This document shows positions 6,145 to 6,294 of a DNA stretch of 6,294 nucleotides, one piece after another. The first letter of the stretch is position 1. The number at the start of each line of letters is the position of its first letter. The notes beneath the pieces were generated by a model that was not told where the DNA came from, did no database searches, and saw nothing but the letters and a program-made list of their open reading frames with translations. The translations under genes were made by a program, and so were the position numbers. Source of the DNA: JAFMDF01 sp039024375. Its GTDB lineage: Bacteria; Bacteroidota; Bacteroidia; Chitinophagales; Saprospiraceae. The stretch spans positions 1-6,294 of the forward strand of contig JBCCQK010000491.1 of assembly GCA_039024375.1 (NCBI GenBank), written 5' to 3'.

Positions 6145-6294
6145 TTTTCTTGGTTAGGGATGAGGAAATAAATAAACTACGCAAGATTTCGTAGAAAATT
6201 TGGATTTTATCAAGGCGATTTTTTCGAAGAATAGCGGGTTATTTTAGAAAAAAATCAACGAAGAGAAAATTCAAATTTTTAGAAAGATGCGTAG
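6145..6294. other. A/T-rich upstream region of the deiminase gene
   Basis: This 150-bp stretch is very A/T-rich, has no credible ORF, and presumably contains the promoter for the deiminase gene. I looked for the Bacteroidota pattern (TTTG near -33, TAnnTTTG near -7) on the minus strand and found only weak partial matches, so no promoter is called. It contains short inverted sequences: CTACG (6177-6181) with CGTAG (6190-6194); GATTTTTTC (6217-6225) with GAAAAAAATC (6247-6256); and CTACGC (6177-6182) with GCGTAG (6289-6294). Confidence 0.5.

Overview
The window looks like a piece of a Bacteroidota chromosome or metagenomic contig. I infer this from an outer-membrane DUF5916 barrel ending in Phe, a PPAD/agmatine-deiminase-family lipoprotein with an acidic +2/+3 pair after the lipid Cys, a secreted metallophosphoesterase of a kind common in that phylum, and A/T-rich leaders without Shine-Dalgarno sequences. 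Genus cannot be assigned by eye.

Layout: all genuine full-length genes read on the minus strand, so transcription runs from the right edge to the left. In that order they are (1) an exported agmatine/peptidyl-arginine deiminase-family lipoprotein (6144-5008); (2) after a 133-bp gap holding a heptanucleotide repeat, a secreted purple-acid-phosphatase-like metallophosphoesterase (4874-3492); (3) after 55 bp, a DUF5916 outer-membrane protein with an N-terminal CBM9-like domain (3436-1223); (4) after 19 bp, the N-terminal two thirds of a Tat-exported FAD-dependent oxidoreductase (from 1203). The last three are closely enough spaced to form one operon. No stretch over 300 bp lacks a gene, and I see no tRNA, rRNA, CRISPR array or mobile-element gene.

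The most unusual structure is at the left edge. The oxidoreductase gene is broken: residues 1-272 are on the minus strand, and its remaining ~120 residues, including the probable covalent-flavin Cys, are on the plus strand at 3-395. The displaced part lies between perfect inverted repeats of at least 28 bp (1-28 and 389-416), the first cut by the window edge. Flipping the ~360-bp interior restores one continuous protein of the family's usual length. This is either a DNA inversion or, more likely given its place at the edge, a fold-back chimera or assembly artefact.

Functionally, all four products carry export signals (lipoprotein, Sec, Sec plus outer-membrane barrel, Tat). The window is therefore an envelope/secretome cluster in which a deiminase and an amine- or amino-acid-oxidising flavoenzyme could both act on nitrogenous substrates outside the cytoplasm. 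That link is inference from co-location only.
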